Positions 34,594 to 42,204 of a DNA stretch of 50,976 nt are shown piece by piece. The position numbers and the translations under genes were made by a program. Within the stretch, counting starts at the first letter, position 1, and each line of letters opens with the position of its first letter. Below the pieces are notes generated by a model that ran no database searches, was not told the DNA's origin, and saw only the letters and a list, made by a program, of their open reading frames with translations. The stretch lies in NCBI RefSeq assembly GCF_042139015.1, contig NZ_JBHIKY010000027.1:1-50976 (forward strand), given 5' to 3'. The DNA is from JBHIKY01 sp042139015. GTDB taxonomy: Bacteria; Bacillota; Bacilli; Bacillales; Marinococcaceae.

Positions 34594-35148
34594 ATGTCAG
34601 TAATTGAATCCATATTGGAACATAACCAGCAATTTGTAAAAAACAAAGAATATGAAAAGTTCGAAACTACCAAATTCCCTGATAAAAAACTTGTCATATT
34701 AACCTGCATGGACACACGCTTGATCGAGCTGCTCCCTCATGCAATGAACCTTTCGAACGGCGACGCAAAAGTGATTAAAAATGCCGGCGCGGTAATATCG
34801 CATCCGTTTGGCAGTGTCATGCGGAGCATACTTGTAGCTCTGTATGAACTGCAGGCAGAGGAAGTGGCTGTTGTCGGCCATTATGGATGCGGAATGACCG
34901 GCATGCACTCCGGGCCAATTCTTGAAAAAGCCAAGCAGCAGGGCGTGACGGAAGAGCAGATTCAAGCGCTCGAATACACTGGAGTGTCGATTGATTCGTG
35001 GCTAAAGGGCTTTGACAATGTCGAGGATAACGTACGAAACAGCGTTGATATCATCAGGCGCCACCCGCTGCTTCCGAAAAATACCCCGGTGCACGGCCTG
35101 GTAATATCCCCGGAAACCGGTGAATTGACAGTAATTGATAAAGAGTAA
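34594..35148 (+). CDS. ytiB: Beta-class carbonic anhydrase
   Basis: Zinc enzyme interconverting CO2 and bicarbonate, 184 residues (B. subtilis YtiB 187). Zinc ligands are C38 in TCMDTR (with the D40-R42 dyad), H96 and C99 in VGHYGCGM. It is cytosolic with no signal peptide. It is monocistronic, behind the yuiD-like terminator. A gamma-class relative (ytoA) occurs 3 kb downstream. Confidence 0.92.
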   Translation: MSVIESILEHNQQFVKNKEYEKFETTKFPDKKLVILTCMDTRLIELLPHAMNLSNGDAKVIKNAGAVISHPFGSVMRSILVALYELQAEEVAVVGHYGCGMTGMHSGPILEKAKQQGVTEEQIQALEYTGVSIDSWLKGFDNVEDNVRNSVDIIRRHPLLPKNTPVHGLVISPETGELTVIDKE

Positions 35149-35404
35149 TTAGTATATTTAAGTAAATCGCAATCTCCCTGAAAGACGCTTTTTGGTCTGT
35201 GAGGCGTACGATGTGCCAGCGTATCCATCCCCGGGAGATCGACCTAAGGTGACGGTCAATAAACTGCGCAGGGCTGCCCGCAGCCCCGCATCGTTGCCCG
35301 GGAAGATACCACAGTCCGGAGGAGTTCTACAGCTGAACATCGAAGCTGTTAATAACTATAGCGTCGTTTCATTAATAACTTTAGCTGCTCCTATTAGAGG
35401 TGAA
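35149..35404. other. Intergenic stretch with nested inverted repeats
   Basis: No gene is recognised. The + strand could fold: ATCTCCC (about 35170-35176) pairs with GGGAGAT (about 35233-35239). GACC...GGTC follows, then GGGCTG-CCCG-CAGCCC near 35272-35288. The stretch is GC-richer than neighbouring spacers and lies behind ytiB. No known riboswitch consensus fits. Confidence 0.35.
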
Positions 35405-35854
35405 TTATTTAACTCTCTTTATCATCTGCCTCATAGCTCCTAAATGATACGTAGAATGGGCTAACGCTGCTAAAAGATTATCAGTCGCAGCAGAATTAAG
35501 ATTTCGGTCTTCACTAATGTGTTCAATCATTTTCATGTACTCCCGCTGAAGTCCTTTTTTTATTTGATCCCATTCATCTTTTGCCACCGTTCCAACTTCC
35601 CAACTTTCATCCCAATTGAGATCAGGTGTCTTTCCCTCCAATAGTTGGTTGTTTGCCCACAAATAGTAACGTGTATGATCCGTATGAGCGGCAATTGTCA
35701 CCCCTTCTACAGGGACGGAAGCTTCCTCGGCGCTTAACGGATCAATAGTACCAAATAATCCACTACCTGGCTTTGATTCAGTGAACCAACTCCAATTTCC
35801 CTGGTTTCCTTCAAAAGTTTCACTTAGTAATTTTTTGATTCCTTCATTCTTCAT
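35405..35854 (-). CDS. DinB-like four-helix protein
   Basis: Predicted DinB/YfiT-type metal-binding protein of 149 residues. The expected His triad is seen at H57 or H60 (AAHTDHTRYYL), H133 and H137 (LAHSTYHLGAMRQM). DinB-fold proteins include bacillithiol S-transferases and others of unknown activity; the catalytic role here is not shown. ATG 35854 follows AAGGAAGGG; the frame is open 33 codons upstream with no ribosome site. It lies 85 bases after ytpB on the same strand. Confidence 0.8.
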   Translation of the reverse strand: MKNEGIKKLLSETFEGNQGNWSWFTESKPGSGLFGTIDPLSAEEASVPVEGVTIAAHTDHTRYYLWANNQLLEGKTPDLNWDESWEVGTVAKDEWDQIKKGLQREYMKMIEHISEDRNLNSAATDNLLAALAHSTYHLGAMRQMIKRVK

Positions 35855-35939
35855 ATCATCACCCTTCCTTATATTTGTTTTATTCACCAGTCTGGCCATA
35901 GTCATGGCATCTCTTCCTGCTTCCAGATACCAAACCGCA

Positions 35940-37004
35940 CTATTTAGCTTCACGCCTGTAAATCCAGGAATTCAAATAGAAAAAAGCAGTCGGAATTCCG
36001 CCAAATCGGATAAAGTGCTTTGCAGTTTTTTTCATTTCCGGATCTGTCTGCACCTTTTCATCCGCAAGGTAAATCGCAATTACACCGCTGATAATAGCGC
36101 GGTGAAACTTTGCATCCGGCAGCGTCTTCACACGCTCCTCCGCTTCTTTCTTTATATGGTTAATCCGATTAATCATATCCTGCTCACTTGGAAAGCAGGC
36201 ACAGAAATTGAGCTCGTCGTCGGCAATGTCCTCTTCCTGATCAATAAAATAATCAAGAAGTATATGAAGACCCTGCACATAGGGAAAATAGCTGTTTTTA
36301 ATCGCCAGCGCCTGCATGTTGGCAAGGTGGCTGCGAGAAGCGTAAGCAGCCAAAGTATAAATGCCGAGTGTGGAGCCTGTCGCAGCTGAAAATTCATACC
36401 AGCGCAAATCTCCTTCATACTGGTCGCTGGTCTCTTCATACCATTCTTTTAATCGTGGTTCTCTTTCAATCTTCACCACATGCTTATGAATCTGAAGGCC
36501 GCTGTAATATTGAGCGAGCTCCTTCATCTCCAGCTGTGCTGCATCAAACCCTGGAAAAGTACGAAGCAGACTCTGGCACTCCGTAACAAGTTCTTTCAAA
36601 TAACCTCCGTCGTCCGGGCTGCCCCTGAACCTGTAGTAATTTTCCGGCTCAGCACCTGGCGTGAGTGCTTGAGTAAGGGCGGTGTGAAGTGCTTCAAAAT
36701 CATCCGGGTCACTGGCACCGAATTTATCACAAAGACCGTCCAGATAATCACAAATTATCTGATACGCGACAATAAAACGGAGCAGACTGCTGCGTATTTC
36801 CTTTCTGGTGAGGAGCGCATAAACGCCGCCTCCTTCACAGTGAAAGGCCTTGGATTCTATTTCTTCAAGCGCCTGCTCCCGCAGCTCCTGATCCGGTATC
36901 AACTCCGCTTTTTTCTTCCATTCGCCGAGGATATCATGAACTTCCGGCACAATATCCCGGTGTATGTAATACATCATTAACCATGGCTTCGTTGCAACTT
37001 TCAA
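35940..37004 (-). CDS. ytpB: Tetraprenyl-beta-curcumene synthase (YtpB, DUF2600)
   Basis: Large terpene cyclase with no resemblance to classical ones, 354 residues (B. subtilis YtpB about 367). It converts heptaprenyl diphosphate to tetraprenyl-beta-curcumene in the sesquarterpene pathway. Acidic motifs that may bind Mg-diphosphate include CDYLDGLCDKFG (about 85-96) and DYFIDQEEDIADDE (about 252-265). It lies 30 bases behind ytpA as in B. subtilis. The C35 prenyl chain synthase and the squalene-hopene-type cyclase that would act next are not in this window. Confidence 0.9.
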   Translation of the reverse strand: MKVATKPWLMMYYIHRDIVPEVHDILGEWKKKAELIPDQELREQALEEIESKAFHCEGGGVYALLTRKEIRSSLLRFIVAYQIICDYLDGLCDKFGASDPDDFEALHTALTQALTPGAEPENYYRFRGSPDDGGYLKELVTECQSLLRTFPGFDAAQLEMKELAQYYSGLQIHKHVVKIEREPRLKEWYEETSDQYEGDLRWYEFSAATGSTLGIYTLAAYASRSHLANMQALAIKNSYFPYVQGLHILLDYFIDQEEDIADDELNFCACFPSEQDMINRINHIKKEAEERVKTLPDAKFHRAIISGVIAIYLADEKVQTDPEMKKTAKHFIRFGGIPTAFFYLNSWIYRREAK

Positions 37005-37034
37005 TCGAGATCCTCCTATACAAAATGTATCAGA

Positions 37035-37814
37035 TTAAATACGCTGGTTTATAAAATTCATCATAAACCTGAAAACCATTTCTCTTTCCGGTTCGTTAAA
37101 TAATTCATGATAAAGTCCCTTCCATTCTTTCATGGATCTGTCGGATGTTTCAAGGCGGTTAAACCAGCGATGGGCTGCATACTGATCAACAATAAGGTCG
37201 CGGCCTGCCTGCAATACGAGCAGTGGTACATTGGGGAATCTGTCTGCTTCATGGAGGCTGATTTTCATCGCCTTCAGCATTTCCTGATACCACCGCGCCG
37301 TTACCGTCGATAAATTCAGTTCATCTTCCTGATAAGCGAGCCTTGCTTCCGGACTGCGTGTGATTTTTTCCGCCTTAATGCCCGTTTTTCCGCTGAATCC
37401 GGGCGAGAGACGGTGCATTATTTTTGTAGTGAATTCAGCTGTTCTGCCCGGGTACTCATACAATCCAAAACATGGAGAAGAGAGCACGACGCCCCGCACC
37501 GGCATATGCTTTTCCATTAAAGAACGAACTGTAATTAATCCTCCCATGCTGTGACCGAATAAATATACCGGCAGCTCATAGGAAGCGGCCTCTTTATACC
37601 AGGCATAAACCATGTCTATGTATTGGTCAAATGAATCAATATGTCCGCGCTTTCCACGTGTCCGTCCATGGCCCGGCAGGTCTCCGGCGACTACATGAAA
37701 ACGCTGCTTTACCATTTGTTTAATAATCCATTCATAACGGCCATGATGCTCTGCTGCCCCATGTACGATTACCATCGTTCCTCTTGCTCTGTCCGACATC
37801 CAATTTTTCATCAT
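37035..37814 (-). CDS. ytpA: YtpA-like lysophospholipase/monoacylglycerol lipase (alpha/beta hydrolase)
   Basis: Alpha/beta hydrolase of 259 residues (B. subtilis YtpA 259). The nucleophile elbow is GHSMGG (S89), the acid is probably in AGRDLIVD (about 200), and the catalytic His is in YHELFNEPE (about 233). The oxyanion part is VHGAAEHHGRY (17-27). In B. subtilis YtpA is a phospholipase that makes the lysophosphatidylglycerol antibiotic bacilysocin. It is the first gene of ytpA-ytpB. The substrate here is inferred from the family. Confidence 0.88.
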   Translation of the reverse strand: MMKNWMSDRARGTMVIVHGAAEHHGRYEWIIKQMVKQRFHVVAGDLPGHGRTRGKRGHIDSFDQYIDMVYAWYKEAASYELPVYLFGHSMGGLITVRSLMEKHMPVRGVVLSSPCFGLYEYPGRTAEFTTKIMHRLSPGFSGKTGIKAEKITRSPEARLAYQEDELNLSTVTARWYQEMLKAMKISLHEADRFPNVPLLVLQAGRDLIVDQYAAHRWFNRLETSDRSMKEWKGLYHELFNEPEREMVFRFMMNFINQRI

Positions 37815-37938
37815 TCGATCTCTTCCCTGCCTTTCTCTTTCGCTGCTGCCAAAAGGCGATTATCCTATTCATTTTACTACTTTTTTTGCTAAACTTACAT
37901 CAAACAGAAAAAAATATTGTGAATTCTGGAGGGCTCTC

Positions 37939-38451
37939 ATGATTTATCCATATAAAGGAAAAAAACCAGACATTGCCGAATCTGCATTTATCGCTGACTA
38001 TGTAACCATTTCAGGAGATGTCACCATTGGGGAGGAATCGAGTGTGTGGTTTAATACATCCATCCGCGGGGACGTCGCCCCAACAATGATTGGAAGCCGT
38101 GTTAATATTCAGGACAACTCAGTTCTTCATCAAAGCCCAAAAAATCCACTTATCATAGAGGACGATGTAACCGTTGGGCATATGGTAATTTTACACAGCG
38201 CCATTATACGCAAAAATGCTCTGATCGGCATGGGAGCAACCATTCTTGACGGAGCAGAAATCGGTGAAGGGGCATTTATCGGTGCGGGAAGCCTTGTGCC
38301 AGGCGGAAAAGTCATTCCACCCCATACGCTGGCTTTCGGCCGCCCTGCTAAAGTGGTCAGACAGCTCAATGAAGAAGACCTAGCAGAAATGAAAAGAATC
38401 CGCGAAGAATATGTGGAAAAAGGTCAGTATTACAAAAGCATGCAGAAATAG
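37939..38451 (+). CDS. ytoA: Gamma-carbonic-anhydrase-like hexapeptide protein YtoA
   Basis: Left-handed beta-helix protein of 170 residues (B. subtilis YtoA 171) built from hexapeptide repeats through about 20-140. It has the gamma-class metal-site arrangement: His in SVLHQS (about 67), and VGHMVILHSA (about 80-89). It ends with a C-terminal helix. Family members bind zinc, iron or cobalt, and many show no measurable anhydrase activity. GGAGGG precedes ATG 37939. It is a single-gene unit. Confidence 0.88.
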   Translation: MIYPYKGKKPDIAESAFIADYVTISGDVTIGEESSVWFNTSIRGDVAPTMIGSRVNIQDNSVLHQSPKNPLIIEDDVTVGHMVILHSAIIRKNALIGMGATILDGAEIGEGAFIGAGSLVPGGKVIPPHTLAFGRPAKVVRQLNEEDLAEMKRIREEYVEKGQYYKSMQK

Positions 38452-38465
38452 AGCTCATGCGGCAG

Positions 38466-38493
38466 AAAATACGGTTTATCGCCGTATTTTTTT
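38466..38493 (+). terminator. Terminator of ytoA
   Basis: Perfect 9-bp stem (38466-38474 with 38482-38490) ending in a seven-base T-run. Confidence 0.85.
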
Positions 38494-38573
38494 ATTGAAA
38501 CTAAAATCTGTCCAAAAAATAGTGAACTTATGTTAAATATTAGTACACAACATTTCTCCATTATTCGATCCGT

Positions 38574-38599
38574 AAAAAAAATAAGCCTGTCCGGCTTAT
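38574..38599 (-). terminator. Terminator of the exported-peptide gene
   Basis: On the minus strand ATAAGCC-GGACA-GGCTTAT is followed by eight T. It begins 17 bases after the stop codons of the peptide gene, which supports that short gene as a real transcription unit. Confidence 0.85.
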
Positions 38600-38615
38600 A
38601 AATTGTTTACCTTTA

Positions 38616-38747
38616 TTAATGTTTATGTGGCAGATCCAGTGTCGTAAATCCTCCGCTGACTTCTTGTCCAGCTTGAAAACTACCGGCTCCGAAAACAACG
38701 GCAAGACTCAGAAATAACGCGGTAAAGATTAATTTTGATTTTTTCAC
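38616..38747 (-). CDS. Short exported peptide, candidate PapR-like signalling pheromone
   Basis: 43-residue precursor. Residues 1-5 (MKKSK) are basic, 6-22 hydrophobic (IFTALFLSLAVVFGAG), followed by a polar part and the end TTLDLPHKH. This is the layout of secreted pheromone precursors such as PapR (48 aa), whose active end is DLPFEF. The shared Asp-Leu-Pro at the same distance from the C-terminus is notable. Support for the gene: GGGAGGTGA six bases before GTG 38747, two consecutive stop codons, and a strong terminator. It is divergent from a PlcR-like regulator (38913-39812). Processing, export and re-import are inferred. It could instead be an unrelated small secreted protein. Confidence 0.75.
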   Translation of the reverse strand: MKKSKLIFTALFLSLAVVFGAGSFQAGQEVSGGFTTLDLPHKH

Positions 38748-38748
38748 T

Positions 38749-38777
38749 CTGGGTCACCTCCCATATGATAGACCCAG
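38749..38777. promoter_or_regulatory. Inverted repeat at the start of the peptide gene, candidate operator
   Basis: CTGGGTC (38749-38755) and GACCCAG (38771-38777) are exact inverted arms separated by 15 bases, so 22 bases centre to centre, about two helical turns. The spacer holds CATATG and the ribosome site GGGAGGT. Just beyond lies TATACT (minus strand), a possible -10 with no good -35. This could be an operator for a dimer or, if transcribed, a hairpin hiding the ribosome site. Confidence 0.45.
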
Positions 38778-38912
38778 TATATAAGAGGAGGAAAAAGCTT
38801 GCGTTCGGCATATTTCCCCATTTTTTTCAAGGATTCTGTTATTTTCTGCTTCCTACTTTTCTAATCTTCGTATAAAATAATTATAAGCATACTATAAGGA
38901 GGGCGGATGGAA

Positions 38913-39812
38913 ATGGATTTTTCGAGAGTTGGAAAGAAAATACATGAGCTTCGCCGGTATCACCGCATGACCCAGTCAGATCTTGCCCGTGATATTTGTA
39001 CGCAGGCCCAGGTCAGTAAAATTGAAAATGGAACTATTATCCCGTATTCAAATACGTTATTTCAAATTGCAGAACGTCTTGGCGCCGACATGTATTATTT
39101 CTTTGAGGAAGCTCGTACTGACAGAGCTGATTATGTAGAAGAGGTGTTTGAAAGACTAAGAGACCTTCGTTTTCAGCAAAAGTATGAAGAGATAAGAGAA
39201 ATTCTGATTCATGAAAAGAAAAATCCATTGTTCCAGCCCGGCTATTACAAGCAGTATATGCTCTGGCACGAAAGTATTTGTGTGTTTCATCTGGACCGTG
39301 AACTCAAACGTGCGCTCCAATTAATCCAAGAAGCGCTTGAAGCGGACGAAAGTACGGTATTTACAGAGCGCAAAGGCGAAATGATGAATACAAAGGCCAT
39401 CTTTTATGATTTAACAAATAATTATCATCAGGCCTCTATCATATGTGAAGAAGCATTATCGCGCCTGCGCAAATTAAAACGCATAAAAAATCCCTCTATT
39501 GAACTTCGCTTAATTTACACATTAACGAAAGCACTCACGAATCAAAAGAAATATCAGAGCTCTGCCTTCTGGTGTGAAAAAGGAATCAAGCGCTGCATTG
39601 AAACAAACAGTATGTATGTGTTTGGGGAACTTCTCTACCAAAAAGGCAGAAATTTAATTTTTCTCGACAAGCATAAAGAAGGAATAAAAAGCTGGAAAAA
39701 AGCACTGGCTATTTTTGAAGTTACCAATCAAAAGCCTCTAGCTAACATCGTAAATAAAGAAATGGAACAACTCCGCGATTCCGGCAAATTTCAGGATGAA
39801 ATTTATGAATAG
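38913..39812 (+). CDS. PlcR-like HTH-TPR regulator (RRNPP family)
   Basis: Peptide-responsive transcription factor of about 299 residues (PlcR is 285). The N-terminal XRE helix-turn-helix covers about 5-60 (HRMTQSDLARDICTQAQVSK, then IENGTIIPYSNTL). The rest is helical TPR-type repeats; TNSMYVFGELLYQKGRNLI aligns by eye with PlcR INSMALIGQLYYQRGECL. In PlcR these repeats bind PapR. Two starts are possible, ATG 38907 (four bases from GGAGG) and ATG 38913 (ten bases); I prefer the second. The divergent peptide gene is the expected ligand. Regulated genes are not identifiable in the window. Confidence 0.85.
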   Translation: MDFSRVGKKIHELRRYHRMTQSDLARDICTQAQVSKIENGTIIPYSNTLFQIAERLGADMYYFFEEARTDRADYVEEVFERLRDLRFQQKYEEIREILIHEKKNPLFQPGYYKQYMLWHESICVFHLDRELKRALQLIQEALEADESTVFTERKGEMMNTKAIFYDLTNNYHQASIICEEALSRLRKLKRIKNPSIELRLIYTLTKALTNQKKYQSSAFWCEKGIKRCIETNSMYVFGELLYQKGRNLIFLDKHKEGIKSWKKALAIFEVTNQKPLANIVNKEMEQLRDSGKFQDEIYE

Positions 39813-39942
39813 GATATAATCAGGCTCGTGTGCTGGATGCGGACAGGAGATCCGTTATTCTTTCAAAATTTGCTTTCCTTCCTTGCGAAGCCATACATGC
39901 CTGAGCTTTTCTTAAACTATGATTTTACTCTCTTAAAGTATA

Positions 39943-39974
39943 AAAAAGGATGGCGGAGCTCCGCCATCCTTTTT
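39943..39974. terminator. Perfect palindromic terminator between the regulator and metK
   Basis: A 32-bp perfect palindrome centred on GGAGCTCC, with A-run left and T-run right. It serves the convergent regulator and metK. Confidence 0.9.
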
Positions 39975-39982
39975 CTACTATA

Positions 39983-41191
39983 TTATTTCTGCTCTGATGC
40001 CAGCTGTTTTAAAAGTTCCGCTTTGTCTGTAGCTTCCCACGGCAGTTCAATATCTGTCCTGCCAAAATGGCCGTAAGCCGCCGTCTGTTTATAAATTGGA
40101 CGGCGCAGATCAAGCATTTTTATAATGCCGGCCGGTCGGAGATCAAAATTCTCCCGAACCAGGTCGACGAGCTGGTCCTCTGGAAGCTTGCCGGTACCAA
40201 AAGTGGCGATGGAAATAGAAACAGGACTCGCCACCCCGATCGCATAGGCTACCTGAACCTCGCATTTGTCTGCCAGGCCTGCTGCTACAATATTTTTTGC
40301 AACGTAGCGGGCAGCATACGACGCAGAACGGTCTACTTTAGTAGCGTCCTTGCCGGAAAAAGCACCACCGCCGTGACGCGCATAGCCGCCATAGGTATCA
40401 ACAATAATTTTCCTGCCCGTCAGTCCTGCATCCCCCTGCGGACCGCCGATGACAAACCGGCCGGTAGGGTTAATGAAGTACTTCGTCTCCGAATCCAGGA
40501 GATGCTCGGGAACAACCGGATCAATGACATGTTCTTTAAGGTCAAGATCGATTTGTTCCAATGTCGCATCGGCATGGTGCTGAGCCGAGATAACAATTGT
40601 ATCGATACGGATAGGATTTCCATCACTATCATACTCCACTGTCACCTGGGTCTTTCCATCCGGGCGCAGGTAAGGGACGATTTCCTTTTTACGGACCTCG
40701 GTCAACCTTCTTGCAAGCTTATGGGATAGAGAGATCGGCAGCGGCATTAATTCCTCTGTTTCGTTATCCGCATAACCAAACATTAACCCCTGATCCCCTG
40801 CGCCGATTTCATCTATTTCCGCCTCGCTCATATGCCCTTCTCTTGCTTCGAGAGCACGGTCGACCCCCTGGGCAATATCGGCAGATTGTTCATCAATCGA
40901 TGTAAGTACGGAGCATGTTTCAAAATCAAAGCCGTATTTCGCCCGCGTATACCCGATATCCTTTAATGTATCACGGACAATCTTGGGGATATCTGCATAC
41001 GTAGAAGTGGTAATCTCCCCTGTTACAAGTACGAGTCCCGTGTTCACCGTGGTTTCGCAGGCCACACGGGCATTCGGATCTTCCTTTAAAATTTCATCAA
41101 GGATCGCATCGGAAATTTGGTCACATATTTTATCCGGATGTCCTTCAGTTACTGATTCTGATGTAAATAATCTGCGTCCAATTGATTGCAC
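39983..41191 (-). CDS. metK: S-adenosylmethionine synthetase
   Basis: Makes S-adenosylmethionine from methionine and ATP, 402 residues. Signatures are TSESVTEGHPDKICDQISDA (10-29), GAGDQGLMFGYA (about 125-136) and the P-loop GGGAFSGKDATKVDRSA (about 275-291). The start is GTG 41191, nine bases after AAAGGAGG. It is controlled by an S-box leader, so it is repressed when SAM is plentiful. It supplies the methyl donor for TrmB, YtqA and YtqB in this window. Confidence 0.98.
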   Translation of the reverse strand: MQSIGRRLFTSESVTEGHPDKICDQISDAILDEILKEDPNARVACETTVNTGLVLVTGEITTSTYADIPKIVRDTLKDIGYTRAKYGFDFETCSVLTSIDEQSADIAQGVDRALEAREGHMSEAEIDEIGAGDQGLMFGYADNETEELMPLPISLSHKLARRLTEVRKKEIVPYLRPDGKTQVTVEYDSDGNPIRIDTIVISAQHHADATLEQIDLDLKEHVIDPVVPEHLLDSETKYFINPTGRFVIGGPQGDAGLTGRKIIVDTYGGYARHGGGAFSGKDATKVDRSASYAARYVAKNIVAAGLADKCEVQVAYAIGVASPVSISIATFGTGKLPEDQLVDLVRENFDLRPAGIIKMLDLRRPIYKQTAAYGHFGRTDIELPWEATDKAELLKQLASEQK

Positions 41192-41285
41192 GTTTTGCAG
41201 CCTCCTTTTGCCGAATTATAGTACGGCACTCATTCCCTGAGTCAATTTCTTTGAAGACGAGAAGGAGATTTATGCGGAAACATAA

Positions 41286-41461
41286 AAAACCCCCGATTCC
41301 TATGGCGAGGAAAAGGAGGTTCTACCCGTTCACCTTTTTCGCCTCTTATCTTCCAAGACGCTATCCGTCTCTCCAGGTTAGCACCTCTTCATCATTTTGC
41401 ATTGATGAATGGTTGCCGGGCTTCACAGGGCCTGTCCCTCCGCCAACTCGGGATAAGAGTA
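41286..41461 (-). promoter_or_regulatory. SAM-I riboswitch (S-box) of metK
   Basis: Minus-strand leader with P1 arms CTCTTATCC (41451-41460) and GATAAGAGG (41342-41350). Between them are GGCGGAGGGACAGGCCC, GAAGCCCGGCAACC and GAGGTGCTAACCTG, all S-box hallmarks. The expression platform is a hairpin at 41286-41322 ending in GGGGGTTTTTT. Confidence 0.96.
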
Positions 41462-41476
41462 TCCGTTATGCGACAT

Positions 41477-41506
41477 ATCATATCGCAGTTTCTGTGTCTG
41501 TGTCAA
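41477..41506 (-). promoter_or_regulatory. SigA-type promoter of metK
   Basis: On the minus strand TTGACA (41501-41506), 18-base spacer, TATGAT (41477-41482), directly ahead of the S-box. It begins 20 bases after the end of the upstream gene. Confidence 0.75.
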
Positions 41507-41525
41507 ATATAACAGATTATGAGGG

Positions 41526-41918
41526 CTATTCATGAATGCTGCAGGCGCCGGTTTCACACGTACGGCCAAACCATTGATAGCGGTTTTTGGCCAAATATTG
41601 ATATATGATTCTGCCCGCTGTGTCTGCTCCCGGCAGGCGGAACAGCGGAGTAATTATCCTGCTTGCCGGAAAAACCTGCATCATTCTTTTAATAGAAGCA
41701 AACCCTGTATATAAATAGGTTTCGTCAACAAGCAGGTGCATTTCCTTTTGAATACGATCCTGTTCGAGAAAAGGGAACTCTTCAAGAATGGATGGATTTT
41801 GGATGGAATGCCATTCTAACTCATAATTCTTATCCAATTTTTCAATTTGATGTTTCGTTTTTTGGCACAAAGCACAGTTTCCGTCATAGAAAACAAAATA
41901 AGAATGATTTTTTTTCAT
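41526..41918 (-). CDS. DCC-family (DUF393, YuxK-like) thiol-disulfide oxidoreductase-like protein
   Basis: Small predicted redox protein of 130 residues with the DCC motif YDGNCALCQK (D12, C15, C18) near the N-terminus and RYQWFGRTC near the end. The family is linked by fold to thioredoxin-like proteins, but no activity is established. AAGGAGG is 13 bases before ATG 41918; GTG 41921, ten bases away, is an equal candidate. It stands alone between the metK promoter and pckA. Confidence 0.8.
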   Translation of the reverse strand: MKKNHSYFVFYDGNCALCQKTKHQIEKLDKNYELEWHSIQNPSILEEFPFLEQDRIQKEMHLLVDETYLYTGFASIKRMMQVFPASRIITPLFRLPGADTAGRIIYQYLAKNRYQWFGRTCETGACSIHE

Positions 41919-42078
41919 CACAGTAAAGAATCCTCCTTCCCTTTTCAACTCCATTTTATCACGGCATCGATTTTAAAGAAAAACCTGCAATCTCGCCATT
42001 TTCAAAAGCCGAAAGCCTAAACTAAATTTAAGTCCATGAAAAGGCGAATAACTAATCAACAAAATCATCAAATTAGTA

Positions 42079-42106
42079 TAGACTATTAGAATAAATGTGT
42101 TATACT
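42079..42106 (+). promoter_or_regulatory. pckA promoter with a CcpN-like operator
   Basis: -35-like TAGACT (42079-42084), 16-base spacer, -10 TATACT (42101-42106). TGTGTTATACT (42096-42106) fits the CcpN consensus TRTGHYATAYW as I recall it and covers the -10. CcpN represses pckA and gapB under glycolysis in B. subtilis. A 9-bp inverted repeat TAATAAAGC/GCTTTATTA (42123-42131, 42164-42172) follows in the leader. Confidence 0.6.
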
Positions 42107-42204
42107 AATTCATAATTAAACGTAATAAAGCCTCCCAATAAACGAATATGATGGAATGAAGGTGCTTTATTAAAACTTTTTTGCAAAGAAGGGGTTATGC
42201 CGCC

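Noticed and set aside
38872..38888. PerR/Fur-like box (12 of 14 matches) ahead of the PlcR-like gene
   Set aside because: The area is so AT-rich that such a partial match is expected by chance.
40067..40729. 220-codon plus-strand frame inside metK
   Set aside because: Antisense shadow of a conserved essential gene with no family resemblance.
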